DNA of 51,012 nucleotides from an uncultured Halieaceae bacterium (GTDB lineage: Bacteria > Pseudomonadota > Gammaproteobacteria > Pseudomonadales > Halieaceae), in NCBI GenBank assembly GCA_913031575.1, contig CAJWEV010000011.1:1-51012 (forward strand), in the 5' to 3' direction. The notes beneath the pieces are model-generated. The model saw only the letters and a list, made by a program, of their open reading frames with translations. It was not told where the DNA came from and did no database searches. Below are positions 8,355 through 16,833 of this stretch, one piece after another. The translations under genes and the position numbers were made by a program. Each line of letters opens with the position of its first letter. The first letter of the stretch is position 1.

Positions 8355-8447
8355 GAGAGCCAAAATAAGAATAAGCGGCCAAATAAAAATAATATGTGTC
8401 ACTACGGACCTGGGCGGGGAAGGTAACTTCCCCCAGTTTCTTTTTTT
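8355..8447 (+). ncRNA. predicted CrcZ-like Hfq-decoy small RNA, about 93 nt
   Basis: The predicted RNA runs from the sigma-54 start to an intrinsic terminator. It holds two perfect (ARN)4 ladders, AATAAGAATAAG at 8364-8375 and AATAAAAATAAT at 8382-8393, 18 bases start to start. Both contain AANAANAA, the motif of Hfq/Crc targets in Pseudomonas. ARN triplets bind the distal face of Hfq and the 3' U-tract can bind its proximal face. In Pseudomonas the CbrB- and sigma-54-dependent decoy RNA CrcZ, about 400 nt, lies in this same cbrB-pcnB gap. No open reading frame of note is present. Existence of the transcript is inferred; the sequence elements are seen directly. An alternative is a long pcnB leader with an attenuator. 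Confidence 0.65.
8416..8447 (+). terminator. intrinsic terminator, GNRA-capped stem plus U-tract
   Basis: GGGGAAG pairs perfectly with CTTCCCC over seven base pairs, closed by the GNRA tetraloop GTAA. After three bases comes TTTCTTTTTTT. It ends the predicted small RNA and lies 19 bases before the proposed pcnB start, so it could also attenuate transcription into pcnB. Confidence 0.8.
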
Positions 8448-8465
8448 CCCTTCAAAGTATCTGAG

Positions 8466-9761
8466 TTGATAAGATCGCAGCTTGTCGCTGTCGAGTGCTC
8501 TACTTTGCAAACCATCGATTCCAGTAAGCTCATTGACCACACGGCGTTGTCGCGCGCTGCGGTCTCTGTCGTCAAACGTCTTTGTGACAATGACTACAGC
8601 GCATTCATCGTTGGTGGCGCCGTCAGGGATCTTCTCTTAGGCAAGCGACCAAAAGACTTTGATGTGGCGACCAATGCCACGCCTGAACAGGTCGTCGCAC
8701 TATTTCGCGGGTCACGCATCATTGGACGGCGATTTCAGATTGTCCATGTGCGCATGGGTAGAGAGATCATCGAAGTAACAACTTTCCGTGCTCACCACGA
8801 TGATGGAGCCCCTCAGACCGCGATTAAATCTCACAAGGGGCTGTTACTTCGCGACAATGTCTACGGAACGCTTGACCAAGATGCGGCACGGCGCGATCTC
8901 TCCATAAACGCGCTTTACCTCGATCCGGTCAATCAACTTATCCTAGACGACCTCGGTGGATTAGAAGACATCCGAAAGCGGCTCGTCCGAATCATAGGTG
9001 ACTCGGCAACTCGATACAGCGAGGATCCGGTCCGAATGCTACGCGTCGTCAGATTTGCAGCAAAACTCGGTTTTTCTATCGAGGAAAGCAGCCAAGCGGC
9101 CATTAGCAAATGTAGGCACCTGCTAGCCGATATTCCAGCTGCGCGTCTGTTCGACGAAACGCTCAAACTCTTTATGGCCGGATTCGCAGCACCCACGATT
9201 GAGCATCTAGCCAAATATGAATTATTGGAACTTCTGTTCCCTGAGACTCTAAGTGCGATGAACGATCCGTCTTCGCGCGGACTTATTCTAACGGCGATGG
9301 CGAATACGGATGCACGCGTTGCACGCGGAAAGCCAGTAACACCGGCTTTCCTCCTAGGTGCTCTGTTATGGCCTGCGGTTACTGCTAGGGGTCGTGATAT
9401 TGCCAGCGCCGGCACCCACGAGGGATCACCCATCAATGCAGCTGGCCAAATAGTAATAACGAATACGTTGCAACGAGTATCCATTCCCAAGAGATTCTCG
9501 ATTCCCATGCGGGAAATTTGGGAGCTTCAGTCCAGGCTCGAAAAATGCTCACCAAAGCGAGTGAGGTCGATCTTGTCGCAGCGACGCTTCAGAGCGGCAT
9601 TTGATTTGTTATTGCTAAGATCCGAGTCCTCGGATGAACTTAAGTCGACTGTGACATTTTGGGAAGAGCAGCAACTGCTATTCCCGGACGTGGTTGGCAG
9701 TTTGCCAGCCGCTGAGATTCCAAAGCGCAAGCGACAGCCCCACCGAAGAAAGCGCAACTAA
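8466..9761 (+). CDS. pcnB: poly(A) polymerase I
   Basis: PcnB adds 3' poly(A) tails that expose RNAs to PNPase and other decay enzymes. The nucleotidyltransferase head has IVGGAVRDLLLGKRPKDFDVAT near residues 47-66, with the catalytic DFD. The RRDLSINALYLD and YSEDPVRMLRVVRFAAKLGF motifs follow, and the C-terminus is very basic (KRKRQPHRRKRN). Length 431 is close to the family. The proposed start is TTG at 8466, with no good ribosome site; the frame is open back to 8427 without a better codon. E. coli pcnB is also known for an inefficient start codon. folK overlaps its stop by one base. Confidence 0.92.
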   Translation: MIRSQLVAVECSTLQTIDSSKLIDHTALSRAAVSVVKRLCDNDYSAFIVGGAVRDLLLGKRPKDFDVATNATPEQVVALFRGSRIIGRRFQIVHVRMGREIIEVTTFRAHHDDGAPQTAIKSHKGLLLRDNVYGTLDQDAARRDLSINALYLDPVNQLILDDLGGLEDIRKRLVRIIGDSATRYSEDPVRMLRVVRFAAKLGFSIEESSQAAISKCRHLLADIPAARLFDETLKLFMAGFAAPTIEHLAKYELLELLFPETLSAMNDPSSRGLILTAMANTDARVARGKPVTPAFLLGALLWPAVTARGRDIASAGTHEGSPINAAGQIVITNTLQRVSIPKRFSIPMREIWELQSRLEKCSPKRVRSILSQRRFRAAFDLLLLRSESSDELKSTVTFWEEQQLLFPDVVGSLPAAEIPKRKRQPHRRKRN

Positions 9762-10273
9762 TGACACTGACTGTCATCGCAATGGGGTCTAACCTCGACG
9801 ACCCACCCCGACAGCTTAAAGTAGCGTGTCAGAGATTATCGAAATTACCGGGACTAAGTGGTTTAAGCGTGTCGCGTGTATTCACCTCGCCTCCGATGGG
9901 CCCCCAGGACCAACCCTCATTTTTCAATGCGGTCGCAAAATGCCACTACGCTGAAGAGCCAAGGCGACTTCTCGCCGAGTTACAGGCTATTGAGCAAGCT
10001 ATGGGACGTGCGAAGTTGCGGCATTGGGGCGAGCGTTGTATAGATCTGGACATTATTCAGATGGGCGAGCAGCTCATACACGAGATCGATCTGGTAATTC
10101 CGCATCCGGGCATCAGCGAACGCATCTTTGTCGTGCAGCCGATGATTGAGCTGCTGGGTGGTGATCACAAGGTGCCAGGACTGGATGATCTTGTTACGCT
10201 TCGCCATAAACTTAAGTATCAGTCAATTTCGCTGTGTGAGGACATTGATATCAGCGGTGCGATAATGGCCTAG
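9761..10273 (+). CDS. folK: 6-hydroxymethyl-7,8-dihydropterin pyrophosphokinase (HPPK)
   Basis: FolK transfers pyrophosphate from ATP to 6-hydroxymethyl-dihydropterin, the step before dihydropteroate synthase in folate synthesis. The 170-residue protein starts MTLTVIAMGSNLDDP. It has the pterin-binding segments FTSPPMGPQDQPSFFNAV and the metal and catalytic segment WGERCIDLDII, followed by IPHPGISERIFVVQPM. The ATG shares one base with the pcnB stop (TAATG), so the genes are translationally coupled. The matching folP lies at 41232-42083. Confidence 0.95.
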   Translation: MTLTVIAMGSNLDDPPRQLKVACQRLSKLPGLSGLSVSRVFTSPPMGPQDQPSFFNAVAKCHYAEEPRRLLAELQAIEQAMGRAKLRHWGERCIDLDIIQMGEQLIHEIDLVIPHPGISERIFVVQPMIELLGGDHKVPGLDDLVTLRHKLKYQSISLCEDIDISGAIMA

Positions 10274-10284
10274 GCAGGTATGTT

Positions 10285-10965
10285 TTGACAGATGGGACCA
10301 AACAGCCAATTGACCTTAAAGGTCGAGTTCCACAGCCTTACATAGCGATTGAGGGGCCCATAGGCGTAGGAAAAACAACGTTAGCTCGACAGCTTGCGGA
10401 CCTATTTGGCTATCAATTGTTGCTTGAAGACACGCACGAAAACCCATTCCTTTCAAGGTTTTATGTAAACCGTCGACAGAATGCGTTGGCAACACAGCTA
10501 TTTTTCCTCTTTCAACGCGTTCAGAAAATTGACGACCTCAAGCAGCAAGATCTCTTTAGACCTCTCAGAATCGCTGATTTCCTCATTGATAAAGATCCGC
10601 TGTTCGCTCAGGTCAATCTCGATGCCGATGAATACGAACTCTATAACAAGGTCTACAACCAAATGACGGTTGACGCGCCAACGCCAGATTTGGTTATTTA
10701 CCTGCAAGCATCCGTAGATCGCCTGCTTGAACGAATTGATCGTCGAGGCATTACGTCGGAACGGACAATAAGTCGGCATTACCTTGAGGAGTTAAATGAA
10801 GTGTACAGCGAGTTTTTTCTCTACTACGATGCGGCGCCGTTATTAACCGTGAACGCTAACCAGATTGACCTTGTGAATCGATATGAGGACTTTGCTCAAC
10901 TCGTCGACTATGCTCTCAACATCAAGGCGGGACGGCATTATTTCAACCCAACATTCATTGATTAA
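10285..10965 (+). CDS. deoxynucleoside kinase family protein (dAdo/dCyd kinase-like)
   Basis: This P-loop kinase of 226 residues belongs to the deoxynucleoside kinase family that phosphorylates deoxynucleosides for salvage. The P-loop is IEGPIGVGKTTLARQLA near residue 25. RIADFLIDKDPLFA is the DRS-like region and DRRGITSERTISRHYL resembles the arginine-rich lid. The start is TTG at 10285 with AGG six to seven bases upstream. It sits between folK and panB, where Pseudomonas-like genomes also carry such a gene. The substrate base is not predictable here. Confidence 0.85.
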   Translation: MTDGTKQPIDLKGRVPQPYIAIEGPIGVGKTTLARQLADLFGYQLLLEDTHENPFLSRFYVNRRQNALATQLFFLFQRVQKIDDLKQQDLFRPLRIADFLIDKDPLFAQVNLDADEYELYNKVYNQMTVDAPTPDLVIYLQASVDRLLERIDRRGITSERTISRHYLEELNEVYSEFFLYYDAAPLLTVNANQIDLVNRYEDFAQLVDYALNIKAGRHYFNPTFID

Positions 10966-11001
10966 CGTAATGAAAAGAATCACCTAGGAGCGGCCAGGTC
11001 G

Positions 11002-11796
11002 ATGTCAGATCGAATAACCACAAGCAACCTTGAAGCCATGAAAACGTCCGGCGAGAAGTTTGTAATGGTAACAGCCTACGACTCTACCTTCGCGCGGCTC
11101 GTTAGCGATGCGGGTGCGGAGTGTATTCTTGTCGGAGACTCTCTCGGTATGGTGCTTCAGGGTCATGAAACAACCGTGCCTGTATCTCTGGAGGCCATGG
11201 TTTATCACACTGAGTGCGTGGCTCGTGCCCGTCCAAAATCTATGATTGTGGCCGACCTGCCATTCATGACCTATTCATCACCCGACGTCGCGCTTGCCGC
11301 CTCTATGCAGCTCATGCAGCAAGGTGCTCAGATGGTGAAACTCGAGGGTGGAACCTGGCTCAGTGAGACCATTCACCAGCTGGTACAGCGAGGTATCCCC
11401 ATTTGCGCTCACTTAGGTCTGACGCCTCAGTCGGTGAACGTATTCGGTGGCTATCGAGTGATGGGAAGAACACCCAAGGAAGCAAAATCGATTTTAGCTG
11501 ATGCTGTTGAGATTCAGGATGCCGGCGCCAGTATCTTGCTGCTCGAATGTGTACCAGAGGAACTCGCCGCTGACATTTCGTCCAAACTAGATATCCCTGT
11601 AATTGGTATCGGTGCAGGGGCGGGTACTGATGCACAAGTGCTTGTGCTACACGACTTACTAGGACTGACCGAAAGGCCGGCCAAGTTTGTAGAAAACTTC
11701 ATGGAAGGGGCTGAATCTGTCCAGAGTGCAATCGCCGCCTTCGTTCGAGCGGTTAAAGATGGCTCATATCCCAAAGCAAAGCACACGTACCAATAA
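11002..11796 (+). CDS. panB: 3-methyl-2-oxobutanoate hydroxymethyltransferase
   Basis: PanB makes ketopantoate from alpha-ketoisovalerate and 5,10-methylene-tetrahydrofolate, the first step to pantothenate and CoA. The protein has 264 residues. Motifs include VMVTAYDSTFARL, LVGDSLGMVLQGHETT (Mg and substrate site), HLGLTPQSVNVFGG and PVIGIGAGAGTDAQVLVLHDLLG. An AGGAG lies about 12 bases before the ATG. panC follows after two bases, so they form an operon. No panD is seen in this window. Confidence 0.97.
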   Translation: MSDRITTSNLEAMKTSGEKFVMVTAYDSTFARLVSDAGAECILVGDSLGMVLQGHETTVPVSLEAMVYHTECVARARPKSMIVADLPFMTYSSPDVALAASMQLMQQGAQMVKLEGGTWLSETIHQLVQRGIPICAHLGLTPQSVNVFGGYRVMGRTPKEAKSILADAVEIQDAGASILLLECVPEELAADISSKLDIPVIGIGAGAGTDAQVLVLHDLLGLTERPAKFVENFMEGAESVQSAIAAFVRAVKDGSYPKAKHTYQ

Positions 11797-11798
11797 CT

Positions 11799-12638
11799 AT
11801 GGAAATCCTGCGCAGCCTTGACGCAATGCGCGAGTGGCGTGCGTCGCTGGCACCTGATCAATGTGTTGGATTTGCACCAACCATGGGTAACCTACACGCG
11901 GGTCACACTGAACTCATTAAGACAGCTAAGCATCGTAGTGACGCAGTCGTCGCCTCTATCTTTGTAAATCCCATGCAGTTTGACGGCAATGAAGATCTCG
12001 GCGCTTATCCCCGCACGCTCGAGGCGGATCTGGAAAAGCTTGAGGCGGCTGGCGCGACCGCTGTGTTCACACCCGCGACGACTGACATTTACCCCGACGG
12101 TCTATCCCAGCATACAACCGTCAATGTCCCCGGACTCACTGACGTGCTCTGCGGTGCCTCTCGACCTGATCACTTCCGTGGTGTGACAACGGTGGTCAGT
12201 AAGCTTTTTGGCATCGTGAGACCCAACATTGCTGTCTTCGGAGCAAAAGATCTTCAGCAGGTGTTGGTGATAAAAAAAATGGTTCGCGACCTTTCGATCC
12301 ATACGGAGATCGACGTGATACCTACCGTGCGTGAGACAGATGGTCTCGCCATGAGCTCACGAAATGGCTATCTGGGCCACGACGAGCGTGCACTGGCACC
12401 ACTGTTTTCACGGACGCTCGAGGAAGCTGCCAACCGAATCGCCCAGTCAGGGTCCGACATCGGAACTGTAATAGCGCAAAGCAAAGCTGTCCTAGCTGAC
12501 GCCGGTTTCATCGTGGACTACCTCGAAGCCCGCCACACCTGCGACCTTTCCTATGCCTCGTCACTGAACCAGGAAACTGCTATTTTCGGCGCCGTTTTTC
12601 TCGGTACTACCCGGCTCATCGATAACCGAATCGTGTAG
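11799..12638 (+). CDS. panC: pantothenate synthetase
   Basis: PanC condenses pantoate with beta-alanine using ATP. The protein has 279 residues, normal length. The nucleotidyltransferase motif FAPTMGNLHAGHTELI gives the HxGH site; SIFVNPMQF, FGAKDLQQVLVIKKM and RETDGLAMSSRNGYL are the pantoate and ATP contacts. It is directly downstream of panB and is the last gene of the plus-strand run, convergent with the symporter gene. Confidence 0.97.
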   Translation: MEILRSLDAMREWRASLAPDQCVGFAPTMGNLHAGHTELIKTAKHRSDAVVASIFVNPMQFDGNEDLGAYPRTLEADLEKLEAAGATAVFTPATTDIYPDGLSQHTTVNVPGLTDVLCGASRPDHFRGVTTVVSKLFGIVRPNIAVFGAKDLQQVLVIKKMVRDLSIHTEIDVIPTVRETDGLAMSSRNGYLGHDERALAPLFSRTLEEAANRIAQSGSDIGTVIAQSKAVLADAGFIVDYLEARHTCDLSYASSLNQETAIFGAVFLGTTRLIDNRIV

Positions 12639-12673
12639 CCGATTATTTATTCAGCGGCACCCAGCGGTCTCTG

Positions 12674-14395
12674 CTACTCCGCTATACTGGGTTCGTGCAA
12701 AAAGTCCAATAATTTCTCTACCTCGCTAGGCGGCGACGCAGTTACGCGACTCACAATGAACGCTACACCAAAGTTCACGATGGCTCCCACGACACCAAAG
12801 GCATTGGGCTCAATACCGAAGAACCAGTTTGGGGACATGTTGCCAAGAAATGAGGTACCAGGGATAAACATGATGCCTTTGTGCTGGAATACATACAGTA
12901 AGGTCACTGATATCCCGGCAAGCATACCCATGACTGCACCCTCGCGATTGACCCTGCGAGCGAAGATGCCCATCAATAGTGCGGGAAACAACGAGGATGC
13001 GGCGAGCCCGAAAGCCAACGCGACCGTGCCTGCTGCAAATCCCGGCGGATTTAATCCCAAGTAACCTGCCCCCAACACCGCCGCGGCCATCGCAATTCGG
13101 GAGGCCCTGAGCTCAGCTTTCTCGGAAATTGATGGCATGTAGGTACTTTTCAACAGGTCGTGCGAGATGGCGCTCGAAATTGCCAACAGCAGGCCGGCGG
13201 CGGTAGAAAGTGCCGCCGCTAGACCACCTGCCGCCACCAGCGCAATCACCCAATTTGGAAGCTGGGCGATCTCTGGGTTGGCCAGAACCAAAATGTCATT
13301 ATCGAGTTTTGTTAACTCATTAGTTTCAGGGTCAGCCGTGTATTCGATGCGCCCATCACCGTTGAGATCTTCGACTTGAAGTAAGCCAGTTTGCTCCCAG
13401 TTCTCAAACCAAGCCGGCTTCTCCGCTATTAGGAGAGCCTGTCCGTCAGGCTGCTGCATTGTATTGACAATATTTAGCCGCGCCATCGCCGCAATCGACG
13501 GTGCCGTTGTATAAAGAATGGCGATGAATACCAACGCCCACCCAGCGGATCGCCGGGCAGCTGCCACACTAGGCACCGTGAAGAAACGAATGATGACGTG
13601 CGGCAACCCGGCAGTCCCTATCATTAGGGAGGCCGTAAATGCCATCATGTTCAATTTGCTGCCACGGATGGTTGTGGTGTATTCCTGAAAACCTAGATCA
13701 ACCAGGATCGTGTCGAGTTTGTCGAGCAAATAGACATCAGTCCCAGCAAGCGTTGATCCCAAGCCCAGTTGCGGCAGTGGGTTACCCGTCAGTTGCAAGC
13801 TAATAAAGATCGCGGGAATGGTGTAGGCGGTGATCAATACAACGTATTGAGCAATCTGAGTATAGGTAATGCCTTTCATACCGCCGAGGACCGCGTAAAA
13901 GAAGACGATAAACATGCCGATACCAAGCCCCGTCTCATAGTCAGTCTCTAAGAACCGTGAGAAGGCCACACCCACTCCTTTCATCTGACCAATGACGTAG
14001 GTCACGGAGCATAGTATCAGGCAAATAACAGCCACCACTCGCGCCGAATCGGAGTAGTAGCGCTCACCAATAAAGTCAGGGACTGTATACTTTCCGTACT
14101 TCCTTAGATAAGGCGCTATCAGCAGGGCAAGTAATACATAGCCACCTGTCCAGCCCATCAAAAATACCGAGCCACCGTACCCGTTATAGGACAGGGCAAT
14201 TAGACCCGCCATCGATATGAAGGACGCCGCAGACATCCAGTCTGCCGCTGTTGCCATGCCATTCGCAACCGGATGTACGCCACCATCAGCAACATAAAAA
14301 TCTTTTGTCGACGATGCTCGCGCAGCTATAGCAATTCCGATGTACAGCGCGAAAGTAAAACCAACAACCAAATAGATGAGAAGAGTCAGACTCAT
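12674..14395 (-). CDS. sodium:solute symporter, VC_2705 subfamily (ActP-like)
   Basis: This 573-residue integral membrane protein has about 13 hydrophobic segments and the SSS (SLC5) signatures DFYVADGGVHPVANGMATAADWMSAASFISM, VLGGMKGITYTQIAQYVVL and the later AAGGLAAALSTAAGLLLAIS. It overlaps the DUF4212 small-subunit gene by four bases, the usual pairing for this subfamily. Divergence from acs suggests acetate or another short carboxylate as substrate, but that is inference. An extra-membrane insertion near residues 325-365 contains DLNGDGRIEY, an EF-hand-like calcium loop. Confidence 0.9.
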   Translation of the reverse strand: MSLTLLIYLVVGFTFALYIGIAIAARASSTKDFYVADGGVHPVANGMATAADWMSAASFISMAGLIALSYNGYGGSVFLMGWTGGYVLLALLIAPYLRKYGKYTVPDFIGERYYSDSARVVAVICLILCSVTYVIGQMKGVGVAFSRFLETDYETGLGIGMFIVFFYAVLGGMKGITYTQIAQYVVLITAYTIPAIFISLQLTGNPLPQLGLGSTLAGTDVYLLDKLDTILVDLGFQEYTTTIRGSKLNMMAFTASLMIGTAGLPHVIIRFFTVPSVAAARRSAGWALVFIAILYTTAPSIAAMARLNIVNTMQQPDGQALLIAEKPAWFENWEQTGLLQVEDLNGDGRIEYTADPETNELTKLDNDILVLANPEIAQLPNWVIALVAAGGLAAALSTAAGLLLAISSAISHDLLKSTYMPSISEKAELRASRIAMAAAVLGAGYLGLNPPGFAAGTVALAFGLAASSLFPALLMGIFARRVNREGAVMGMLAGISVTLLYVFQHKGIMFIPGTSFLGNMSPNWFFGIEPNAFGVVGAIVNFGVAFIVSRVTASPPSEVEKLLDFLHEPSIAE

Positions 14396-14673
14396 TCCTC
14401 AAACTCCTTCTCAACGTCCACATAATCGCGCTCTAGACGTGTCATGACAGAGGAAAACGAGAAAATCAAAGCGATAAAAATGAAAATGGATCCTTGCTGC
14501 GCAAACCAGAATCCAAGCTTATAGCCGCCCAGCCTTATTACGTTGAGCGGCTCAACCAAGAGAATGCCAAACCCGAAGCTGACGACGAACCAGACAACCA
14601 GCAGGCGTAACATCAAGCTCCGCACCCTGGCCGCAAATCGCTGTAGCCGATCTACATTTTTGTCCTCAGCCAT
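14392..14673 (-). CDS. DUF4212 small membrane subunit of the symporter
   Basis: This 93-residue protein has two membrane segments (LLVVWFVVSFGFGILLV and FWFAQQGSIFIFIALIFSF), a charged N-terminus and a charged C-terminus (RLERDYVDVEKEFEE). This is the DUF4212 pattern, a small partner encoded just before VC_2705-type sodium symporters, and the same order is seen here. GGGAG lies upstream of the ATG. The 126-base gap to acs holds the divergent promoters. Confidence 0.88.
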   Translation of the reverse strand: MAEDKNVDRLQRFAARVRSLMLRLLVVWFVVSFGFGILLVEPLNVIRLGGYKLGFWFAQQGSIFIFIALIFSFSSVMTRLERDYVDVEKEFEE

Positions 14674-14799
14674 TTGCTGGATATCTCCCTTTTACTTAGA
14701 CCTTTTGTTTCACTACCGAAACACATACGGCATTATTGTGTGTAAGTTAAGACGCGAGGTTTGCGTCAGCGCTGTGATAAAAACACAAGGATCCATTGA

Positions 14800-16734
14800 A
14801 TGTCTAACGAGGCCCTATATCCCGTCCCACCTAATTTTTCCGACGCGCATATTACGCCCAAGAAGTACCATGACATGTATCGTCAGTCACTGGAGGATCC
14901 AGAGACGTTTTGGAGCCAGCAAGCGAATGAGTTCCTCTCTTGGGACAGAACCTGGGATTCGTTTTGTGAGAGCGATTTATCCACAGGTCACGCACGCTGG
15001 TTCGACGGCGGAAAGCTAAACGCCTCAGTCAATTGTATTGACCGGCACCTGCCTGCTCGTGCTGAGCAAACCGCCATATTGTGGGAGGGCGATGATCCCA
15101 ACGAAATCCAACACATTACTTATCAAATGCTTAAAGAAGAGGTCTGTCGGCTCGCAAATGTCATGCATGATCGGGGTGTGCGCGCCGGTGATCGCATTTG
15201 TATTTACATGCCCATGGTGCCCGAAGCGGCCTATGCAATGCTGGCCTGCACGCGGATCGGTGCCATTCATTCGGTTGTTTTCGGTGGGTTCTCACCAGAG
15301 GCGCTTAAAGACCGAATAAACGACGCTAGTTGTCGAATGGTCATCACAGCCGACGAAGGCCTGCGGGGCGGCAAGAAGGTTCCCCTGAAAACAAATGTTG
15401 ATGCGGCGTTAGCAGATTGTCCGTCGGTCGATACAGTGATTGTACTCGAGCGCACAGGCGCTGCAATTGACTGGGCTGACGACAGAGATATCGCCTACGG
15501 CGTGAGCACTCGGGCTGCAAGTTCTGACTTCGAGCCCGTGTCCATGGACAGCGAGGCTCCGCTATTCATTCTCTACACCTCAGGTTCGACTGGAAAACCG
15601 AAGGGCGTGCTTCATACCACGGGTGGCTACTTGTTGCAGGTAGCGAGTACCTTCAAGTACGTATTCGACTACCGCGAGGGTGAGATATTTTGGTGCACCG
15701 CTGATGTCGGCTGGGTAACCGGGCACTCGTATATTGTGTATGGCCCCTTAGCGAATGGTGCTACTACCGTGATGTTTGAGGGTGTCCCCACCTACCCCGA
15801 CGGAAGTCGTTGCTGGGAGGTCATCGATAAGCACCAAATCAACACGTTCTTTACAGCACCCACAGCCATTCGTGCATTGCATGCTTTGGGAGATGATTTC
15901 GTTACTCGTTGCTCAAGGAAGAGCCTGAGAATCCTCGGTTCGGTGGGAGAACCAATTAATCCTGAAGCCTGGGAGTGGTATCACCGAGTCGTTGGCGATA
16001 GCCGCTGCCCGATTGTCGATAGCTGGTGGCAAACGGAAACAGGGGCAATGATGATCACCCCAATGCCCTCGGCTCACCCGATGAAACCGGGTTACGCCAG
16101 CTTCCCTTACTTTGGTGTCGAACCCGCCCTCCTCGATGAACAAGGTAATGAAATTGAAGGAGAAGGCGCAGGCTATCTCGTGATCAAGCGCTCATGGCCT
16201 GGGCAAATCAGAACTGTTTACGGTGATCATCAGCGACTGATCGATACCTACTTCTCGACCTACGACGGTTACTACTTCACCGGCGACGGCGCTCTGCGCG
16301 ATGCGGACGGCTACCTCCGAATTACCGGACGCGTGGATGACGTACTCAATGTGTCGGGGCACCGCATGGGTACAGCTGAAGTGGAGAGCGCGCTCGTGCT
16401 TCACAATGATATTTCGGAAGCGGCAGTGGTTGGCTATCCGCACCCAATCAAGGGGCAAGGTATATACTGCTATGTCACACCGGTGACCGGTGTGGAGGAT
16501 TCGCCAGAGTTACGCGCTGAACTCGTTCGGCTTTGCGTTAGGGAGATTGGTCCTATTGCCAAGCCTGATGTCATTCAGTGGGCGCCTGGCCTACCTAAAA
16601 CACGATCAGGAAAAATTATGCGCCGTATCTTGCGAAAAATTGCTGAAAATGAGCTTGATAGCCTGGGGGACACCTCCACCCTATCCGACCCGTCGATTGT
16701 TGACCAATTGGTAGCGGGTCGCGAAACAGTCTAA
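14800..16734 (+). CDS. acs: acetyl-CoA synthetase (AMP-forming)
   Basis: Acs activates acetate to acetyl-CoA through acetyl-AMP. The protein has 644 residues, normal for Acs. The P-loop-like [21 protein letters not shown] lies near residue 258, [10 protein letters not shown] and [15 protein letters not shown] in the middle, and [13 protein letters not shown] near 605 contains the catalytic Lys that is acetylated for control in this family. AAGGA lies before the ATG at 14800. Neighbouring divergent symporter genes suggest an acetate uptake and activation unit. A shared terminator separates it from pnp. Confidence 0.96.
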   Translation: MSNEALYPVPPNFSDAHITPKKYHDMYRQSLEDPETFWSQQANEFLSWDRTWDSFCESDLSTGHARWFDGGKLNASVNCIDRHLPARAEQTAILWEGDDPNEIQHITYQMLKEEVCRLANVMHDRGVRAGDRICIYMPMVPEAAYAMLACTRIGAIHSVVFGGFSPEALKDRINDASCRMVITADEGLRGGKKVPLKTNVDAALADCPSVDTVIVLERTGAAIDWADDRDIAYGVSTRAASSDFEPVSMDSEAPLFILYTSGSTGKPKGVLHTTGGYLLQVASTFKYVFDYREGEIFWCTADVGWVTGHSYIVYGPLANGATTVMFEGVPTYPDGSRCWEVIDKHQINTFFTAPTAIRALHALGDDFVTRCSRKSLRILGSVGEPINPEAWEWYHRVVGDSRCPIVDSWWQTETGAMMITPMPSAHPMKPGYASFPYFGVEPALLDEQGNEIEGEGAGYLVIKRSWPGQIRTVYGDHQRLIDTYFSTYDGYYFTGDGALRDADGYLRITGRVDDVLNVSGHRMGTAEVESALVLHNDISEAAVVGYPHPIKGQGIYCYVTPVTGVEDSPELRAELVRLCVREIGPIAKPDVIQWAPGLPKTRSGKIMRRILRKIAENELDSLGDTSTLSDPSIVDQLVAGRETV

Positions 16735-16791
16735 TCCTCGCGTTTTATCAGGGCTTGGCAAGTCTCCACAGATACGAGCCATCACGCCGGC

Positions 16792-16821
16792 AAAAAAAGC
16801 CCGGTACTGCGGGCCTTTTTG
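16792..16821. terminator. bidirectional terminator between acs and pnp
   Basis: GCCCG at 16799 pairs with CGGGC at 16810, with an A-run on one side and a T-run on the other. The hairpin therefore works in both directions and separates convergent acs and pnp. Confidence 0.85.
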
Positions 16822-16833
16822 TCCGAGTCGTGA

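Noticed and set aside
14674-14799. Sigma-54 promoter between the symporter operon and acs
   Set aside because: No GG-N10-GC with flanking consensus was found on either strand; the closest match has the GC displaced by one base.
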